A stretch of 64,000 bases of DNA from NCBI GenBank assembly GCA_023053545.1, contig JAKZAN010000005.1, positions 12,338,001 to 12,402,000 of the forward strand, read 5' to 3'. The translations under genes were made by a program, and so were the position numbers. The DNA is from Lepidurus packardi. Its lineage: Eukaryota; Arthropoda; Branchiopoda; Notostraca; Triopsidae. Within the stretch, counting starts at the first letter, position 1; every line of letters begins with the position of its first letter. Shown here piece after piece: positions 1 to 12,374 of the stretch. The notes beneath the pieces are model-generated. The model saw only the letters and a program-made list of their open reading frames with translations, was not told where the DNA came from and made no database searches.

Positions 1-1365
1 AAAGGAGAGATGAATGAGAGTCTTTAAGAGATAGTAAAAGTATTTTTTTAAAGTTTATTCTCTGGTCCCATGAGTTAAAAGGTCGTGGTTGTACGCTTGT
101 AAGTACATGTACGTTGTATCGGAAGCCGATGCTAACATCCCCCAAAGGGATTTTTTTCCTTCTTAAAGAAGGGATGTTTCGATTTTCGAACGTTTTTCAT
201 AGTGATTCAGTTTCCTCAGTCTTTTATTATGGTTTTGTGTCAGTTTTGTATTTTGTTAGTTTCTCTCTCTTACGTTTCTCGTACGTATACGTTTCGTGGG
301 TTGAAGGTATGAGGTTATAAGTAATTAGGTTTTCTTTCAGCTTGGCTTAACAGCCCGGTGTATTAATGAGATGTCGTTGCTAATATTCCTATCATATCAT
401 CACCAACGAACTTATCATGCCACAGTTGACGTGGTGGGCACTGATGACGGTCTGGTATGTTTTATTATTATAGCTTTGGATTCAATTTTGTGTTCGATAT
501 TTTTTCTTTTATTTATTCCGTCCCCGTGAGGGATGATTTCAGATCGATTTTACGCAAAGGGGATTTGTTTCTAGCGGCTTTCCCAGTCGATTGCCCCTTC
601 TCAGAAAGCTTCTGTTGCTTATCAAACTGCGAGAAGAAATCAAGAACATTTAGATACTTCCGATTTTCCTGGAATTATGTAGCATTGGCGTGAAAGTTCA
701 TAATGAAGAAAATGTTACCCTAGAGCTACTTAAGCTGGTTGACTTGTTGGGATCCGATTAGAAACGTATTGCTCTGTCTTCCTACGTCTTCGGGTTACTA
801 TCTCCCGAAAGAAATGCGTGGGAATTCAAGAATTTCTTCGGCGACAGGAATATGTTATAGTTTGGGAACTAAGGAGATTATTTAGGGAGTATTTAGTTTG
901 TATTGGACTAGACCTTCTGGCATTACGGGAAAGTCTAGGGCAATACAAAGGCCAATCCCTTTACCGAAAGAAATAGAATCAAAGATTCCCTAAAATCGAA
1001 AAGTCCTCTCAAAGAGTTTTTTTTCCAAGATTTTTAAGTATTGCTTTGAAAAGTAATGCGCTTTAAGTTCACCCTGCATTGATTCTCTATAACTAATTTC
1101 GAAAGGGATGGATTTACACAGAGATTTAGAATCTTCGGCGCAAGAAGTCGTTATTTCTTACGTCAAAAGTGTGTTGGTTAGTTACTCTTGTTTTTACTCT
1201 TGTTAGTTACTCTTTCAACTGCATTTCATTGCTGATTTCTGGGAGAAGAAATGTACCAGCTCTTGAAGAAAGTCGGGAAAATTTGATACAGTTAGTAAGT
1301 TAGTACGTTATGTTGTAGGGATTTATTAACATTTGACTTTTGCATTTCATTAGGGATTTGTGGGA

Positions 1366-1478
1366 GAAGAAATGTACCAACTCTTGAAGAAATGTACCAA
1401 CTCTTGAAGAAATGTACCAACTCTTGAAGAAATGTACCCACTCTTGAAGAAATGTACCAACTTTTGAAGAAATTTACG
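1366..1478. repeat. 20-bp tandem repeat, about five copies
   Basis: The unit AAGAAATGTACCAACTCTTG is repeated head to tail about five times with very few changes. The last copy decays into similar sequence. A single related copy with the same left flank (gcatttcatt...gggagaagaaatgtacc) lies about 120 bases upstream near 1222-1266, so a longer segment was probably duplicated before the 20-mer expanded. Because 20 is not a multiple of 3, the open frame on the minus strand here is a repeat artefact. Confidence 0.85.
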
Positions 1479-2343
1479 AAAATTCGGTACAGACAAAGTT
1501 GCAATACCGCAGTAAGTTGTACTATGGGAATCGATTTATCCCAACATAGTAAGGTACGTACTTACAAAGCCATGTAAAGGATCGCATGCGGTATAATGGG
1601 GAAGTTGAAATTATTCTTATGGAAAATGCAGCTGGCGATAACATGAGAACTATCCGTGTGTGGGTCGTGGGAGGTTTGACGAAATGTAATTTCCTGCCAA
1701 GGTTTTAAAGCTTTCCCTGGGATTAGCCGAATTTGGACTGACATTCTATTTTTTTTTATTTATTTTTTTTTTATCCCTGGCTACTTCGCCTGTCATTAAT
1801 TTCTATTGCTAGCCATCTCATTTGTTAGTCTTTTGCGCTGTTTTTTCTTCCCGTTTTGTCAAGCTTTAGAGAAAAATCTGTCTCGATTTGCATCAAAGCT
1901 ACTTTCAGCTTGAATTTCTATTTTTTTCCTACGATTTCAGAGTTTTTTTTTAGCTTTCATGCATTTAATGACATGCTGAGCTTAAGAAGTCTAGTTGGTT
2001 TACAGTTTGTCTGAGGTACTCCAAAAATTGTGCCAAAAAAAGCTTAAACTAAACTTAGTCGTCGTTGTATTAGTTATTCAAACAACTTTTAAAAGTTATT
2101 CTGTATTAGGGTTTAGTCTGCGAGGTTCTGCAAGGATACACACACCTCATAGACGAAAGGAAGGATTTATTTTTACTCCAAATTTCCTGTTCGGGGAGTG
2201 GGAAAGAAACCCAATTGACTGGACGTTTTTTTTCCTTGTGACCCATGTATTTCTGCCAGGCAACAACAACAGGTTAGATAAGTGCGTAATGGCTTGTCAG
2301 TCATTGCCTCTTTGCTCCTCTGAAAGCTCCATAACTACCTTCC

Positions 2344-2640
2344 ACTCGTAGATATGTCATCTGTTTTATTACGTGTGAGAAGAACACGTTCCCTTCAACT
2401 AGACTTCCGTCTGGGCTTTTTATGGAATAAATTCACAACCTTGCGTAATTTACATTGCAAACATTGCAGTGTTGCTTTAAACTAAAAAAGAATAAATTAC
2501 GCTCGTAGATATGTCATCTGTTTTATTACGTGTGAGAAGAACCCTTCAACTAGACTTCCGTCTGGGCTTCTTACAGAATAAATTTCACAACCTTACGTAA
2601 TTTACATAACATTGCTGTCTTGCTTTAAAAGAAAAAAAAG
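2344..2640. repeat. Direct duplication, offset about 158 bp
   Basis: The segment beginning ctcgtagatatgtcatctg at 2344 recurs at 2502. The two copies share the phrases gtgtgagaagaac, cttcaactagacttccgtctgggctt and cacaaccttacgtaatttaca (or near variants), with small indels. The second copy lacks a few bases (cacgttc) present in the first. No coding potential is apparent. Confidence 0.8.
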
Positions 2641-2722
2641 AAAAAAAACTGACGCTATATAACTAACCCCAAAAATTGGTCGATTTAAATGGGTCGAATT
2701 CCCTTTTCCCAAGAAAAAATGG

Positions 2723-2793
2723 GTCGATTTAATTGAGAAAAAAAAAATAATAAGCCAAGTTGGGTTATTATTTTTTTTCTCAATTAAATCGAC
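2723..2793. repeat. Long inverted repeat (fold-back hairpin)
   Basis: The left arm at 2723-2753 (gtcgatttaattgag, then a poly-A run, then taataa) is the reverse complement of the right arm at 2765-2793 (ttattattt...ctcaattaaatcgac). The loop is about 11 bases. The arms differ only by two bases in the length of the A/T run. This would form a stem of about 29 bp in single-stranded DNA or RNA. It could be a fold-back element remnant or a hairpin transcript; nothing in the sequence decides which. Confidence 0.75.
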
Positions 2794-5168
2794 AAAACTT
2801 TTTATCCTGGCAACGATTTGGAGCTCTTTAATTGAAAGGACTTTTGCCCATTACTGTCCTAGGTAATTAAGACAGGTTCAGTGAATTGTTTCCCACCCAA
2901 AAATGAAAATGGCGGAAATGTAAAAAATAATAGGAAAAATCCTTTAAAACAGAAAATATAGAATGCGAAAGGAGTCATTTAGCGTGGGATGGTTCATAAA
3001 AGATTCCTCTTTTTTTTTGTAAGAAAAAAAAAAGGAAATAGGGAGGGATGACTTGTGGTCTGGGTCGTTTTGTAAGGTCACAGGTAAACAAAAGCCCCCG
3101 GATAAGGTTGTCGTGTCAGGTGTGTTTGTAATGTGCAGATCCGGGGGTCCTTAACGTCCCCCCTCTCTTTGCAATAATACGGCGGCGGTTGAGGTCGCTT
3201 TTATGAAACTTTTATAGTTATATTGGGAACATTTGTGTTGCTTGGTGCCCCACGCAGGATTACAACTGCTTTTCGCCGCTTTTAAAATCCGCCCTTCAAG
3301 TGTTTATCATCTTTTTTTCTTTTTTTGGGGGGGACCCTTTTCTGTTTGCTTTTGTATTTTTCTCTACGTTATCTGTTTTTTATTATGTTTCTTTGCAGGC
3401 CTTTAATGAAGGTTATGTAAACTGCGTATTACTAGTGTAAACAATGACGTCAGAGTGAATGGAATGATTCGTCTAAAGGTAAGCCATCTAGTGACAAATT
3501 GTGTAGTGAAAAGCAATAACATTAACTTGACGTCTTAATTGAAACCTTCTAGCAGGTGAGAGCCCCCTTTAAAATTGGACGGAAAAATAGTACTCACTCG
3601 GAAGAAAACTGGGTTCCAAAAAGAAGTAAAAAGTCGTTTCATGGCCTCCGTCTTCCTCCCTTTCACTAGGTTTAATCGAATTATTTTTCTTTTTATTTAG
3701 TGTGTTTCAGGAGTGAAGTGAAGGTCTCCAAGCGTTTATTTTTAGGTTTGCTGGTACGTACGTGCTTACTATTATTACTCCAAGTCTTAAGCAAACGTAC
3801 TCTACTGGATGAAATCTCGATTGGATAACATAAATCAATTTTCCAAAATGGCGGGTGACCATTTGATGACGCGTCACTTGTACATAAACACAAATTGAAA
3901 GGTAAACAAACACTAAAACGTAAACACGCTCTGAAACTTCATACAAACTGTCTAAAAGGAAATACTGTCTAAAATGGGTCAGAAAATGGTTCTCGACATT
4001 GAATCAGTTTTCTAATTAACGTAATTATGGTTCCTGACAATATAATCAACCAGTTTTTTAATGAAGCATAATCTAAGTAGAATTTAGTCTCTCTGAGGAG
4101 AGTTTGAAACTTCAGAGCGTTGAAAAGTTAACAAATGTTGATACTGTAAAAGTACCAAAATGGCGGCCGGTTAGAATGACGTCAGTCCATGGCATGGGTA
4201 AAACCCAACCTAGTTGATGCTTGGATGTTTATATACGTAGCATCGCCATGCCAACCAACCTGGCCAATCTTTTCACTGTCTTTAGAGCAAGAAATGGGGC
4301 AACAAATGACAAGACATGGAACTTGCGGAGCAACACTTAATATCTTTCATGCAATGGCTGACGTTGACCTCTTCTTCTTCTTGTGCTTCTTGTCGTTGTG
4401 GTGGTACGGACACCCCACGTGATGCATATAAAACTCGAGTTGAGTAAGAAAAAGGATGACGATGGTTATGAACCTAACACCGGCAGGAAAGAAAAAAAGA
4501 AAAGAATGTTATACAGAATGCCAGTTCAGTTCGCCACCTGTAGCGGCGTGGGCGTTTCGTGTTGCATTTGTTGCACCTGCTCGGTTGGCATGGCTAGCGA
4601 TATTGCTGCAGCAGTAAGCCGCCCCATCCCCTCCCCGCAAGCACGAACGAACGTTTCGGGGTGGCCTGCGGCGGCGGGTAAAAGGCACTCGCTCAGGGCG
4701 TCAGTGGTTGGTTTGGTTTAGCGTGAACGGAGAAGAGGAGTATAGAGGACCGAGAGCACACCACTCACACGTACACACACTCTACATCTACACACGTACA
4801 CCGGCGTGCGATAAGAGCCACTGACAGCCAACTTACCTTCCCAGGCAGTCATTTTAACAACCGTGGACCTCCTGCTAGTACCTTTATATTGCTTACCCCT
4901 TGCAAAACCTTCCGAAACCAAGTTGGTCTTTTCTCTTTACCAACATTTCTCGGCCTTCACTTCACTGGAAAGAATCATTTCTTAAAAAAAAAGAAACAAA
5001 TCTACCGTCCTTTCCACACAGAAATATACCCTCAAGGAAGTGTTTTGAAATAAGTATTTTTGAAATCAGGGAAGTTATTTGCAGTAATTCGTTCCGGAAA
5101 TTTCCTGACGGTAAAGTTGGAGTAGTTGGGTTAAAGAAAAGTGTTTTTTAAAAAAAGTGTTGTACGTC

Positions 5169-8100
5169 ATGAATTCACGGATTTGGATCATCGTAGTCTT
5201 GGCTTATTGCATCTCATTTACTCGCTCAGCTACAGGTAAGCTCTACATTTCTTCACATTACTGTGCTTTTTTACAAGGTTTTTGTACCAGATCTTAAGTC
5301 ACACGGAAATTAGACCTTTTAGGTTTGATTTCTCAAGGTACAAGTTGGATTTTTACCCGAAGTTCAGTGTCCTTTTAGGAGAAATGGAGGTGTATAGAGT
5401 GTTCTGTATTTCTGCAGTGGGTTGATAGCAGAAATTATAGTTGAAAACGTTAGTAGGATCCGTCGACCGGTCCTTTGATCTGACGGATGACAAGGAGAAA
5501 GAGCAATACCTTTCTAATATGGTAATGGGGACATCAGTATTGCTCTTGCTTGCCTGTCGACCCGTATTAGGGCAAAGAGTCGGGGAAAAAGATACCCTAG
5601 CCAATTCTGCTCCTTAGAGACCGCAGGTACTGTAGCTTTCATTAGGCTTCTCGGGTATTTGTTTTTATAGACACTTTTCTAGGGAAGGAAGTTGCAAGAT
5701 AAGATTCTACCCCCAAAAAGAAAAGTTAAAAAAATGTAATTAAAATGCAATCAAGTATCAGTTGAACTTTTAATATGATGAAAGTAAAAGCAAAGGAATG
5801 TGTAATTTATTTATGTATTTAAAATAATGTTCTAGCTACGTAAGTTATTGGAAGATCCAAAAGTCCCTAGAACTGCAGCTAACTTTAACTTAAGTGGGTG
5901 TTAATAAAGGTTGTCGGGCAACGAGATCTCAAATGTCTTGCCATAGCAAGTCAAGAGTGTAGAAACGTCAAAGAAGCGAGAAGATTTCTGTTCTTGGCTT
6001 GGTACACCTCTAAAGGAAGTAAGGATGAAATATCTTGGGGACAGAAGTGCTGTTATGGGAGCTCTTAAGGCGGACAGGGACAGGTTGAGCGGTTAGCTTG
6101 TTCGCTATAAATACGTGTCTATGGATCCCCTAACGTTTCTGTATAAGGTTGATCAATGTGAGGGAATTAGGCAACGCGAGCCATGACAGCCTACCAACAT
6201 TTGTCATCATACTGTGGCTCTTCTAATATGTTGGGATCTCTTCCAAACTTGCAACGCCTTGTAGGAAGGATCTACTGTCATTAAGTACGGGCGAAACGAA
6301 GTAAAACGTGGAAAAGTAATAATTACTTCTACCTTCTTAACCATTAACCTATGAGGTCTTTCTACCTTTAAGTAAACGTTGGCTATACGTAGTACATTGG
6401 TCATACGTTATTACATTGTCCCCCAAGTGCCGCGAGCGATTAGGGTAACAAGCCGTCGTACCCAGCGCCATCTTTTGCAATTATAATGTACTGTTACGCC
6501 GGTACACTTAACATCACACCATACTAAGTAATAAGTATAATAAGTAATAAATAATAAGTAAGTAAGTAATAAGTATAACTTAGGTTTAGACCTGAAGGGT
6601 AAAGGGTTCGATTAGGAACATTAAAGAAGCTAGGTTGATTGTTATCTAATGAGGTTAGGCCCAGTCGCATGACAATGCTACAGTGGGATAATCATTGATA
6701 GATAATATCATGGTTTGTTTACACAAGCCAAGGAGTTTATTGACTTGCGATGGTCTTTCTCACGACCCTTGCATTCCAGTTGAGTTCCTTGGAATCACGA
6801 AGCGTTCAGTTGTATGTTTCCTCAAAGCTAATGAATGTACTGCTGTTTCTGTAATTATGTGACCCAGGATGTTTGGGCCTTTGTACCGGAAGGTTAACTT
6901 TTGCTGCTCATTAGTTAGAGACATTGGAGTATAGACACAGTATTGCTCTCGTGTTTGTTAAACCATTACGCGGAGTGGCTTAGAGACATTTGATATGTTC
7001 GGCAAAAAGGAACTTCCTTATTGGCTGTTACGTATTGTTTACTAGCTGTTCCACGTTCGTGTTCCTCTTTTTACTCATCTTTCCTTTTTTGTTTTATCTC
7101 GTCTTTTTTTTGTCTTTTTTCTTCTCCCGGTTCCATTCCAATGGATTCCTAGGTAATGTGCTCTTCTCCCCTGCAACTGTACAAGAACATCCGGAGTCAA
7201 CGCAACTCTTATGGCAGTGGCTGAGGCAGAACTGGGATCCAAGTAAGTGTCATTTCGACCAAAAGAGTTCAAAAAAAATACGAAGAAATAGAAGAGAATG
7301 TCGTCGTTTTCTTGTTTGGAGTACTCTTGTGAGGATTGTCAAATGATCCGCGGCTCTAATGTTCTTTTAATTGCGTCAATTCAGCAGAAACCAGACTGTT
7401 TTTCGAAAGCAAGGACAATAGACTCCAAGCGGATGCACGTGACGACCAGGAGATGAACCAAGTTGACGACTCAGTCAACTACGAAAATACGGAATACAAT
7501 CCAGCCGCAGCAGAAGAAATTGAAATTGGTACAATACCCGAACCCAGCGACCACCAAGTCAACCTAGGGTCCATAGACACTTGGTCTCCTAGTACTAGGA
7601 AACGCTCGTCTGCGTCCGCGGCGACTTTGATGGCGCATATGAATCCAAACTTGGACCGAGCTACGACTATTCAAGACGAACCACGCGTGTTGGGATTATT
7701 GGGGTCTCATAAAGCCTTCGCTAAATGGAGCTCACACGGAGACCAATTTATCAAGCAGGTTATGAAACACGCAGGTATGATATTTCTTTTATATTTCTGA
7801 TGTGTTTATATCTTTATTGACTCGCTCTCCAATCCTCACCTTCAGAACTGATCTCTTTCGAAATACTGTAAACGTAATCGTAGCGTAGTCGTAATCATAA
7901 ACGTATGTCCGTAATCATTCTAATTAAAAATAGTAATATTAAGATTGGCCTCTAGGCATAAGCCTCATTCTAATTTAGTTGTTAATCATTTTTATAATTT
8001 TTAGATTATACTGCATTATATTTACAGGCCTTGTAATATATTTCATTGCTACGTAAATGTTACAAAAGCTAAACTGCAATAGCTACCAGGAGAAACATGA

Positions 8101-8798
8101 TTTAAAAAAATTAAATCTAGTTTCTAGTGATGTCTTTCCTTCTATCATGCGTAAAGTAGTATTAAGCTACTAAACAAAGCATTTTACGGATCTTCTAACG
8201 TCAGAGACGTATCAATATATCCATGATACCCAAGCTTAGTTTACTGTTTATGAAGCATGGAAAAAAATTTAAAAAAGCAGTAGAAGTTCGGTAACGGCCA
8301 TCGTAAGCCCTGCTGTAACACCTCTGTGACGTCACGACCTAATAACTCCTGAACGGCTACTCAGATAAAAATGATAAAAATTGTATCGTTCTTAGGATAC
8401 CGCAGACTAGTAACACGCATCAAAATTTAGAACAAGTAATTTCGATGCGTTTTTTTTCCTTTAAATAAGATAATTTCGTTTAGTTAAGTTACTATTTCTT
8501 AAATTCCTTGCATTACATTTCGTATCTATATTGTAATGGTAAAAATGAATTAGTTACCTACACAAGACTTTGTTAATTAGTTTTTCAAATTAGTTGCTCT
8601 CAGAGTTTGACGGTTTCATGAAGCATTTTGATAGAGTTTTCTAAGAATTTATTTTTATTAAATTTCTCTAAACATATGTTTACTTTCATTGTTGCATTTT
8701 TAGCTCGCCGCCATTCGATGAAGCGAAGTCCGAATTGCATGAGGAAATGTATGGCCCAGGGGTTACTTCATCCTGCCCAGTGCCATTCGCTTTGCTAG
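5169..8798 (+). CDS. Secreted cysteine-ended propeptide (neuropeptide/hormone-like), family unrecognised
   Basis: Four exons join in frame through GT-AG introns: 5169-5235, 7153-7242, 7385-7774 and 8704-8798. They give 213 aa ending at TAG. Residues 1-22 form a signal peptide (hydrophobic IWIIVVLAY, then SFTRSAT). The middle is acidic and low in cysteine; its only basic cluster is RKR at 124-126. Residues 184-190 carry RR and KR, typical prohormone-convertase sites. After KR the last 23 residues contain four cysteines at 194, 198, 209 and 213, spaced C-x3-C-x10-C-x3-C, with C213 as the final residue. That spacing suits two short helices joined by two disulfides. The layout is that of a peptide-hormone or antimicrobial precursor, but I do not recognise the family. 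All three introns are phase 1. The start was chosen because it is the ATG that opens the signal peptide directly before a good GTAAGC donor. Function is inferred only. Confidence 0.78.
6525..6580. repeat. AAGTAATAAGTA-type microsatellite
   Basis: An imperfect run of taagtaataagtat, aataataagta and agtaagtaagtaataagt lies in the first intron of the secreted propeptide gene. The rest of this 1.9-kb intron (5236-7152) shows no exon-like sequence. Confidence 0.7.
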
Positions 8799-9326
8799 CT
8801 TTTAATCACTGTGGAGAACAAGTACGCCCGTCTTCATCCTGTAACAAGATTTTTAACCTCGGCCCCCCTTTTAGTAGGTAAGAAAAAGACTGGCTTCTTT
8901 CTCTTTTATTCTTTTTTTATTTTGTTTTCTCTCTCTCTCTCTCGCTCAAAAAGTTTAGTTCGTTTAATACTTTATTGGGAAGATGGAGTTAGTTTTTCTC
9001 CACGAAGGTTTTCAACGATAAGTACAAAAAGTGTTCGCTTAGCTTCCCTGTTCTTTCACGCTCCGGGGGCTAGGGGCGGGGAAGTGATGACAACTTTTAA
9101 TGAGCTTTGTTTGTCAAGCTACCTAGAAATCCTCCTCATCCCTCATAGACACCGTGATAAAAGAAAAGAAAATGCGGTACCCTCTAATTTCTAAAGCGCC
9201 ACGGGAGGTTGCAGAAGTTTGTTCGGTGTATTTTTTCTACAACTTGAGGTTTCGAAATTAAAGTACTACTACTTAAAAACAAATTACTACTCAAAAGCAA
9301 AGTCAACATTCTACGAAAAATAGTTA

Positions 9327-9427
9327 AATCTGAAAATAAAAGAATACAATCTGAAAATAAAATAAGAAAATCTGAAAAGAAAAGAAAATCTGAAAAGAAA
9401 AGAAAATCTGAAAAGAAGATATGAAAA
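9327..9427. repeat. Purine-rich tandem repeat (aatctgaaaa(g/t)aaaag)
   Basis: Units of about 16-18 bases, reading tctgaaaataaaag, then tctgaaaagaaaagaaaa, repeat about five times. The tract is nearly pure A/G on the plus strand with one c per unit. No open frame of interest. Confidence 0.75.
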
Positions 9428-10650
9428 TGAAAACATGGTTTGAAGAGATTTTTTTTCAGATTTTATCTGAATCGTGTACTCGGGTTTTGCCTTGATTTGA
9501 GTATTTGCGATATTGCTGCAGCTTTCTGACCTTTGGCGTAATAACTACCTTGATCTTTTTCGCCGCCCCCTCTTGCTTCCGTTCAAAGCACATTCACATT
9601 CCAAAGTTGGTTGTCCTGGCAAAGTAGCAATGCAATACGAAATGCGATCGTTGTAGACATATTACTTTGGGATCAAATTTTTTACAGTAAATCTCGTCGA
9701 GTTTCCTTGCAGTGAGTTTAAAGATTCATGCTAGCTCTTTTAAAGTAACGTGTACTTACCTGGTAAAGAATCTACTAAGAAATTCTTACAAGGAAACCAA
9801 CGTTATCATTTGGTTATTAATGTTACAACAGTTCATTTTTACACGACTTGCTTGTATGTGGTACCAGTTAATTGTGGCAAGGTGATTAGCGTTTAGTTAT
9901 AAATACTTATGAACCTTCCCGGTTTGCGATTACGTTGAATTGGAAAGGTTAATCAATTCCCTTGCATCCATATTTAAAGACTTTATTTTTCCTTCAATGT
10001 TCATTATATATGCTACTAAAAACTTGCTACTTGCAACAGTTTGTTGTAAAGAAACTTTAGTGTTACTCGTCTCTAGTAGAGTAGTTTAAGTGCCTATATC
10101 ACTTTGAATCCCGACTTACGCATTTTACGAAACTTGAACTGTTTAGAATATGAAGTTTTTGTTGAAAGTGAAATAGTGTAGTGTGTCTTAACTGAATTAG
10201 TTCTTTTTTCTCTCTTTCTTTTGTCTTTAGAGTATTTCCCAATATTTCCTTTCACTCCTAGCCTAGTCCAAGGAGGTTTCCTCTGGTGTCTGGGAACTTT
10301 CATTGACGCCATCTGCGTTTCTGCCAGGGAAATGCTAACCAACTCCCAGTTTTCCCAAAGTGAAATATTCCATTTTTTCTTTTAGTTTGAGAAGCTTTTT
10401 GGGCGTAAGATAATCCAAATAAAACACAATGTAATTAACATTCGGGGAGGTAATGGGGGGTTATTCCTGTGTCTACTTTGTAGCCCTGTAATAATGTTAT
10501 CAAATGTATACGCACGCGTTTCAAGATGGAGGCAATGTTTCCCGGCGGTTTTGGGTTTCGTTGTTGTGTTTTTTGACAAGGATAATGTCGGTAAAATATT
10601 CCTGTGACTTAAGATATAATGAATTCCCCCTTTTTTTCTTAGAAAACACT

Positions 10651-10656
10651 TTTATT
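10651..10656 (-). other. Candidate poly-A signal of the canopy gene
   Basis: The plus strand reads tttatt, which is AATAAA on the minus strand. It lies about 260 bases downstream of the canopy stop codon, a normal 3' UTR length. A T-rich context makes chance occurrence possible. Confidence 0.4.
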
Positions 10657-10915
10657 TGGCTTTTTCTTCCTCTTCCACCTGTATTCAGATGTTAATTAAA
10701 AGCGAGCAAGGCAAACATGACGAAAAGTTTAACAAGCACGGTGTTGTATTACCAACCCAACTCACAACTGGGGAACAAGAAAAGAAAGGGAAAAGGCACT
10801 GTTTCTCTTTTCATTGTTGGGAAGCATGAAAAGGGATAGGACTGTCTAGCTTTGTTGTCGCCCACACGTGGAATGTATGCTGGGATTAGAGTCTATATTG
10901 AAAGTTGAAAGGGTG

Positions 10916-11749
10916 TCATAGTTCTTCTCGTTCTTCGTAGTCATCTACAGCTTCCTCATGACACAGTTGAGCAATGTCTGTGCACAGTTTGACGTCAGGA
11001 TGTGCCACGTTTCGATTGAAGAGGCGCACCAGATCCTCTTCATGCTCTTCTATCAAAGTCTGGCACTAAGGAAAACATGCAAAGTGACATTAGAAACCCA
11101 AGTTCAGGGAGGATTAAGAATCGTATTCTCTAAAAGATATTCGAGAGTTACGTAGTAAGGCAATTTGTCGTTGGTTTCGGGATCCGGTATTAAATTCACG
11201 TCACTAAATTGAGGGTTCATGTTCCCATCATGCATGGCTAACCGGAGCAGAGTGGGATGCCCCGAGGCTTTATACGTCCCTAGAGCGTAATCTTTGAAGT
11301 TGCTGCATACATTGTCGAGCAGCTCCATAAGATGTAGTTCTGAGCGAGCATACGGTACCTGTGGGCGGAACAGTGGTTAATATGAGAGGAAAAAGCTTTG
11401 TAAGTTTGAATATCTGCAAGAATGAATTTTTATTTTATTTGTTTAAAATAAAAGGAAATAAGAAACCTCATTCTTGTTATTGTTGCCGTTGGAATCAATA
11501 CGGTAGCTTCCCATTTGGACGGTTTTCTTGGGGTTAACTTTGCTAATGACATGTTCAATCTCATCCACGAGGTTTTTGCATACTAACAAAAAAATAATGA
11601 ATTCAAGTATGGATGCTTGGGAAGGTATTCTAAAATTGTGTGGAAGAATTACCCAGGCATTTGATAGTAGTTACTTTATCCATACTTTCAACAGCGTCAC
11701 ACAATAAAATACACATTGAAATTGAGAGGAATGCAAGTAGGTATTTCAT
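10916..11749 (-). CDS. CNPY2: Canopy/CNPY2-like ER saposin-fold protein (seele homologue)
   Basis: Minus-strand exons 11653-11749, 11467-11582, 11152-11358 and 10916-11065 join in frame to 189 aa. A signal peptide covers about residues 1-19. The mature part has the canopy pattern of six cysteines, starting with K-C-L-V-C (C31, C34). The blocks NPKKTVQMGSYRI and VPYARSELHLMELLDNVC are highly characteristic of CNPY2 and insect Seele. The protein ends in REEL, a KDEL-type ER-retrieval signal in place of the HDEL of human CNPY2. Family members are resident ER proteins that assist folding or secretion of particular receptors and proteases; in Drosophila, Seele promotes processing of Gastrulation Defective in dorsoventral signalling. 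Length matches the family. The next gene upstream on this strand is far away, so no operon-like arrangement is implied. Identification is secure; the exact paralogue is less so. Confidence 0.93.
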
Positions 11750-12374
11750 GTTTGAGATTTAGAGATACACTGAGGTGATGTGTTTGGAGATCTTTTAGAA
11801 CTGACTAAATTAAATTAGCTAGTTCGTTGTGGGAATAAATATGTTGTGTTTTGGGTGGTTGAGATGGATTTGGCTCCTTGGACTACTTCATAACTTGTCT
11901 ACTTCATAAATAGTCAAGGAGATGATGAGGTGTCGATTGAATGAACTGACACGTCAGCAAAGGATGGGCTTACCCTACTACTTTGCATATGCATGCATGT
12001 TGACAGTATAGAGATTGGATTGGAATGTGGTTTAAGTTAAATAAATCAAATCATTAACGATCCTTCGACGCTAAATAAATAGTATGGAATATTGAGTGTA
12101 TTATTGTGTAGATAATTTCTTGGGAATGTTGTTTAAATGCGTCGCTACTTGCTTTTAAATAGGTATTTTTCTTTTCGACGATAAAGCTTTGTTTATATTT
12201 GTAAATCGAACGTGGCAGTCTAGGGGCGGGACCTTGGGAGGTGCTAAGTTCACGCTACATGAGATGTTGTTTTGTGCCGCTAGATGACAACACTGATCAA
12301 GGCATGACTTTAAATCTGTAATTTGCAAGTGTCAGAAAATGCAAGGTTTCAAATATACAGAAATGCGCTTCCAA

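Larger units (their letters stand above)
1..5168. other. Non-coding stretch, no gene recognised
   Basis: No open frame here resembles a known protein, and no chain of exons with consistent GT-AG junctions could be built on either strand. The stretch is A+T-rich with poly-T runs. It holds a 20-bp tandem repeat near 1.4 kb, a direct duplication near 2.4 kb, a long hairpin near 2.75 kb, and two TGACGTCA palindromes at 3445-3452 and 4177-4184. The last kilobase presumably includes the promoter and 5' UTR of the secreted propeptide gene that begins at 5169, but no TATA box was convincing. Confidence 0.6.
8799..10915. other. Intergenic stretch between the propeptide and canopy genes
   Basis: No coding exon was recognised. 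It contains a CT microsatellite at about 8929-8946 and a purine-rich tract at about 9327-9427, where aaaatctgaaaagaaaag-like units repeat. The two flanking genes converge here (the propeptide gene on +, the canopy gene on -), so both 3' UTRs should lie in this stretch. A reverse-strand AATAAA at 10651-10656 is a candidate poly-A signal for the canopy gene, about 260 bases past its stop codon. Confidence 0.6.
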
